From the NCBI RefSeq assembly GCF_900114215.1, contig NZ_FOSG01000019.1:1375-65374 (forward strand): DNA of 64,000 nucleotides, in the 5' to 3' direction. Source of the stretch: Streptomyces mangrovi. Its GTDB lineage: Bacteria; Actinomycetota; Actinomycetes; Streptomycetales; Streptomycetaceae. Below are positions 60,622-64,000 of this stretch, piece after piece (position 1 is the stretch's first letter; the number at the start of each line of letters is the position of its first letter). The notes under the pieces are model-generated. The model did no database searches and was not told the origin of the DNA. It was given only the letters and a program-made list of their open reading frames with translations. Both the position numbers and the translations under genes were made by a program.

Positions 60622-60637
60622 GGGAGGCCGGCCTCCC
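60622..60637. other. 16-bp perfect palindrome between convergent genes
   Basis: GGGAGGCC followed directly by GGCCTCCC lies 80 bp after the small hypothetical and 124 bp from the stop of the type-ISP-like gene. It may terminate either. Confidence 0.4.
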
Positions 60638-60761
60638 CTGCGGCGGGCCGGGCGTCACAGCCCGTCCCCGGCCGCGTCCCGCACTCTCCCGGCGCACTCT
60701 CCCTGCCCGCACCCCCGCTTCCACGGCCGGCGGCCGCCCGCCGCCGGTGGGAAACGGCTTC

Positions 60762-61884
60762 TCACAGCAGCGCCAGCTGCCCCTCCGGCCCCTCCTCGCG
60801 GTGGTCCAGCACGGAGGCCGGGCGCCGCGCCGCAGAAGGCGGCGGCAGTACACCGGCCCCGCGCAGCGCGGACACCTCCACCGCCGGACGCCCGGCCAGC
60901 CGGCCGGTGAACTCGGTGCGCGCCCCGCGCAGCCCGTCGAGGAGGGTGAGCACGGTGATCAGCTCCAGCAGTTCCGAGGTCCACCGGGGCGGCCAGGCCT
61001 TCGGGCGCACCGCCGCCAGGGGGCCGGGTGCGGCCGGGGCCGTACGGCGGGCGAACCAGTCGGCGAGCACCCGGACGCCGCCGGCCTCGAACTCCCAGGC
61101 GCCGCGCGCCACCGGCGCTATCCGGCCGTCCCCCACCCACAGGGTCTCCTCCCGCGCGTCGTGGCGCAGCGCGTCCGGGGCCGGGCGCTCGGGCAGCGCG
61201 GCCCGCACGTAGGGGCGCCGCCCGCCCGGCAGGCGCGGGCGGGCGCCGTCGCCGCAGCGGGCGCCGCGGGTGTGCGCCCGCAGCACCTCGCGGCCCAGCG
61301 CGACGCCCTCCCGCCACATCCCGGGGTCCGCGGTGAGCGGCACGGCATGGCCGCCCGGGGCGCCGGTACAGGGGGCGTACGCGGCCGGTCCGGGACGCGG
61401 CGGCCCCGAGCGGGAGCAGTTCGGTGAAGACCGGCTCCGGGGCGGGGGAGCGGGGCGCGGCCGGGGGCTCGACCAGGAGGATCTGCCGGTCGTCGGCGAC
61501 CCGCCACAGCTCCGGCCGGGCGGCGTCGAGCAGGCGGTGGTCCGGTATCAGCCACTGCCGGTCGTACGGTCCGCACAGCACCCGCACCGGCTCCGGGCAC
61601 GGCCCGTCCTCCCGGTCCAGCCGGCCGGTGGGGGCGCCCGCGTCCGCGGCGGGGCCGGGCAGCCGGGAGACGGCGGTACGGGTGGTGCGGGCGCGGGTGG
61701 GGACGAACAGCGCCGCGCGCTCGTCGCCGGAGGCCCGCAGCAGCGCGGCCCAGCGGGACCGCAGCGACGCCGCGTCCGGCGCCGTCACCCAGTCCCGGCC
61801 CGGCCGGACCGTCCGGACCGACCAGGGCATCAGCTCGTCGAGCGGGACGTCCTGGCCGCGGTCGCCGTCCGTTCCGGCACCCAC
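60762..61884 (-). pseudogene. Frameshifted type-ISP-like gene (target-recognition part only)
   Basis: GTG 61884 with AGGGAGGG upstream opens a frame reading ELMPWSVRTVRPGRDWV and PEPVRVLCGPYDRQWLIPDH through RVRPLYRRPG. The conserved continuation HAVPLTADPGMWREGVALGREVL then appears in another frame near 61343 and runs to the stop at 60762 (VWDFE-like AWEFEAGGVRVLADWF, then WTSELLELITVLTLLDGL). These blocks match, as I remember, the C-terminal recognition half of type ISP restriction-methylation enzymes. No methyltransferase or helicase half is present. About 40 residues seem missing at the junction, so an out-of-frame deletion is likely. Confidence 0.6.
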
Positions 61885-61958
61885 CGTTTCCCTCCCTGCT
61901 GTCCTTTCCGTACGGCCTGCCGCACGCATGCCACGGACGTGGATCGGTCCGGCGCGGA

Positions 61959-62708
61959 TCAGTCCGCCTCCACGGTGACGGAGAAGGAGAAGCGGTCGCC
62001 GCGATAGTGGATGCGGGCCACGTCCACCACCCGTCCGCTCTCGTCGTAGGTGACGCCGGTGTAGTGCAGGATCGGACTGAGCAGCGGCACCTGGAGCAGT
62101 TCGGCCGTCTCCGGGTCGGCCAGCCGCGCCTGGACGGTGTCGGTGATGCGGCTGATGCGCACGCCCACGGCGTCGCGCAGCACCTTCGTCATGGGCCAGC
62201 GCGCCAGGTCCTCCAGGTCGATGCGGTCGGCCAGTTCGGGGCGGACGAGGTTCTCCGCCCAGTTGGTCGGCTCGCCCGTCTCCCGGTCGCGGCGCAGCCG
62301 CCGGTAGGCCACCGCCTCGGCGAGGTCCGGGAAGTACTCGGCCAGTTCCCCGGGGACCGGTCCGGCGCCGTGCCCCAGCAGCACCGTCTCCTCGCCCGAC
62401 TGCTGGGCCACGATGGCGTCCACCGAGCCGAGCAGCCGCACGGGGGACCCGCTGCGGGCACTCGGCTCGATGAAGGTGCCGCGCCGGCGGTGCCGGGAGA
62501 TCAGCCCCTCGTTCTCCAGCTCCTTGAGCGCCTGGCGCATGGTCAGCACGCTGACGCCGTAGTGCTCGGCGAGCCGCTCCTCGGTCGGCAGGCGCAGGGG
62601 TGCGCCGGGGGAGCGGCCGAGTATCGAGGCGCGCAGGGACTGCGAGACCTGATACCACAGCGGCAGCTTGCGGTTCAGCGCGAGCGAGTCGGGAGCGAAG
62701 GTGGTCAC
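61959..62708 (-). CDS. GntR-family regulator with UTRA domain (HutC type)
   Basis: The 249-residue protein has the winged helix LPTEERLAEHYGVSVLTMRQALKELENEGLISRHRRRGTFIE and a UTRA effector domain with PTNWAENLVRPELADRIDLE and LQVPLLSPILHYTGVTYDESGRVVDVARIHYRGDRFSFSVTVEAD. HutC-type regulators bind small acids or sugars. It lies 153 bp downstream of hmgA on the same strand, so it may control tyrosine degradation, which is inference. GTG 62708 is the start. Confidence 0.9.
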   Translation of the reverse strand: MTTFAPDSLALNRKLPLWYQVSQSLRASILGRSPGAPLRLPTEERLAEHYGVSVLTMRQALKELENEGLISRHRRRGTFIEPSARSGSPVRLLGSVDAIVAQQSGEETVLLGHGAGPVPGELAEYFPDLAEAVAYRRLRRDRETGEPTNWAENLVRPELADRIDLEDLARWPMTKVLRDAVGVRISRITDTVQARLADPETAELLQVPLLSPILHYTGVTYDESGRVVDVARIHYRGDRFSFSVTVEAD

Positions 62709-62840
62709 GTCGGCCTCCGGACGGCCAGGCTGGGTTGCCGGGTGTTGCCGGGCCGCCGCGTCACGATGCCATGACGCGGCGGCGGTGCGGCGGTACGTCG
62801 TGGGTCACGGTACGCGCCATCGCCTGCGGATGCGGCCCCT

Positions 62841-62873
62841 CACTGCCGGATCACTGCCGGATCACTGCCGGAA
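62841..62873. repeat. Three tandem CACTGCCGGAT-type 11-bp repeats
   Basis: The sequence CACTGCCGGAT is repeated at an 11-bp period (62841-62851, 62852-62862 after a one-base phase, and a last copy ending at 62873 with GA for AT). The repeats span the hmgA stop codon. Confidence 0.7.
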
Positions 62874-64000
62874 GTGGCGTTCCAGGCCCTGCCACACGTC
62901 GTCGTAGCCGTGCTGGAGGTGTCCGGCGTCGCGTGCCCGGGCGGTCAGCGTCACCGGCCAGCGGGTCTCGAACATGAAGGCCAGCCCGTCGTCCACCTTC
63001 TGCGGGACCAGCTCGGCGGCGCCGGCCCGGTCGAAGGTCTCGCGGTCCGGGCCGTGGGCGGACATCATGTTGTGCAGCGAGCCGCCGCCGGGGACGAAGC
63101 CGCCGGGGCCGGCGGTCTTGGCGTCGTAGGCGCCCTCGATCAGGCCCATGTACTCGCTCATCACGTTGCGGTGGAAGTACGGCGGCCGGAAGGTGTCCTC
63201 GCCGACCAGCCAGCGCGGGGCGAAGACGACGAAGTCCACGCCCGCCAGGCCCGGGGTGTCCGACGGCGAGGTGAGGACGGTGAAGATCGACGGGTCGGGG
63301 TGGTCGTAGCTGATGCTGCCGATCACGTTGAAGCGGCGCAGGTCGTAGACGTAGGGCACCAGGTTGCCGTGCCAGGCGACGACGTCCAGGGGGGAGTGGT
63401 CGTAGGTGGCCGTCCACAGGCCGCCGCAGAACTTGTTGACCACCTCCACCGGGCCCTCCACGTCCTCGTACGCGGCGGTGGGGGCGAGGAAGTCCCGGGG
63501 GTTGGCCAGGCCGTTGGCGCCGATGGGGCCGAGGTCGGGCAGGACGAAGGGGCGGCCCATGTTCTCGCAGACGTAGCCGCGCACCACCGTATCCAGCGGC
63601 TCGACGCGGAAGCGGACCCCGCGGGGGATCAGCGCGATGTGGCCCGGTTCGGCGCGCAGCAGGCCGAACTCGGTGCGCAGCAGCAGGCCGCCGCGCTCGG
63701 GCACGATCAGCAGCTCGCCGTCGGCGGAGCTGAACACCCGGCGCTCCATGGGGGCGTTGGCGGCGTACAGGTGGATGGCGACGCCCTCGCGCCGGGTGGC
63801 GTCGCCGTTGCCGCCCAGGGTCCACAGTCCGTCCAGGAAGTCGGTGCCGGGGGCGGGGTCGGGCAGCGGGTCCCAGCGCAGCCGGTTGGGGTCGGGCTCG
63901 GTCTCGGTGAAGGGCGTGCCGCGCAGGGAGCCGTCATCGGCGCGGACGAAGCGGGGGTGGGCCGCCGAGGGGCGGATGCGGTACAGCCACGAGCGGCGGT
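62862..64000 (-). CDS. hmgA: Homogentisate 1,2-dioxygenase (5' end outside window)
   Basis: The visible 378 codons end at 62862 and the gene continues past the window. It opens homogentisate to maleylacetoacetate in tyrosine catabolism. The start visible at the edge reads WLYRIRPSAAHPRF. The iron ligands are His and Glu in PPYFHRNVMSEYMGLIEG and His in SAHGPD. ENMGRPFVLPDLGPIGANGLANPRDF and HGNLVPYVYDLRRFNVIGSISYDHPDPSIFTVLTSPS are family blocks. The upstream GntR/UTRA regulator may respond to it or its substrate. Confidence 0.94.
   Translation of the reverse strand, partial: RRSWLYRIRPSAAHPRFVRADDGSLRGTPFTETEPDPNRLRWDPLPDPAPGTDFLDGLWTLGGNGDATRREGVAIHLYAANAPMERRVFSSADGELLIVPERGGLLLRTEFGLLRAEPGHIALIPRGVRFRVEPLDTVVRGYVCENMGRPFVLPDLGPIGANGLANPRDFLAPTAAYEDVEGPVEVVNKFCGGLWTATYDHSPLDVVAWHGNLVPYVYDLRRFNVIGSISYDHPDPSIFTVLTSPSDTPGLAGVDFVVFAPRWLVGEDTFRPPYFHRNVMSEYMGLIEGAYDAKTAGPGGFVPGGGSLHNMMSAHGPDRETFDRAGAAELVPQKVDDGLAFMFETRWPVTLTARARDAGHLQHGYDDVWQGLERHFRQ

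Overview
The window looks like ordinary chromosome from a Streptomyces or very close relative. The evidence is the extreme GC content, frequent GTG and TTG starts, many GTGA/ATGA stop-start overlaps, and a gene order (tlyA-nadK-recN ... pyrG ... ald-parA-scpA-scpB-rluB ... tyrA-cmk-plsC-der) that I recall from the S. coelicolor core region around SCO1715-SCO1785, read here in descending order. That synteny is from memory, not from a search. I saw no rRNA, tRNA, CRISPR array, integrase or transposase.

Layout. 1-9 kb: a TPR protein cut by the window edge, a DUF1015 protein, a HAD phosphatase, a methyltransferase, an SCP2 protein, then the tlyA-nadK-recN block. 9-16 kb: a family 4 glycosyltransferase, a LacI regulator with its own operator, a GH15 glycosidase, and pyrG with a Nudix hydrolase. 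16-25 kb: a STAND-type NTPase, alanine dehydrogenase, and a chromosome-organisation block of ParA, a putative ribbon-helix-helix partner, ScpA, ScpB and RluB. 25-32 kb: two convergent nucleotidyltransferase paralogues, a decayed AroH chorismate mutase stub joined to tyrA, then cmk-plsC-der. 31-36 kb: two lineage-specific hypotheticals, a glycosyltransferase coupled to an unknown protein, and a WYL regulator. 36-40 kb: an incomplete gas-vesicle operon (gvpO-A-F-G plus two accessory genes, with no J, L, S or K). 40-50 kb: an I78-type inhibitor, a PAP2 phosphatase, a drug-type MFS transporter, glutaryl-CoA dehydrogenase, a SepF paralogue, a Cys-tailed DUF5685 protein, and two tandem secreted streptogrisin-type proteases. 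50-57 kb: asd, a secreted cutinase/PET-hydrolase-like polyesterase, a coupled pair of acyl-CoA dehydrogenases, a Nudix hydrolase, a LigB dioxygenase divergent from a MarR regulator, and a small GntR regulator. 57-64 kb: a kinase/AAA ATPase/NADAR gene string, a small unknown, a frameshifted type-ISP-like gene, a UTRA-type GntR regulator, and hmgA running off the window.

How genes work together. ParA/RHH/ScpA/ScpB probably serve chromosome organisation with SMC. The tyrA block feeds tyrosine synthesis while hmgA, with the neighbouring GntR regulator, serves tyrosine catabolism. The two acyl-CoA dehydrogenases probably form one heteromeric enzyme. The MarR regulator probably represses both itself and the dioxygenase through a mirrored pair of operators. 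Strong hairpins mark most convergent junctions.

The most interesting points are the aroH stub, the half gas-vesicle operon, the broken type-ISP-like gene, the kinase-AAA-NADAR string, the PET-hydrolase-like enzyme and the ParA/RHH pair. Gene starts were chosen by ribosome-binding site, overlap and family length and remain predictions.
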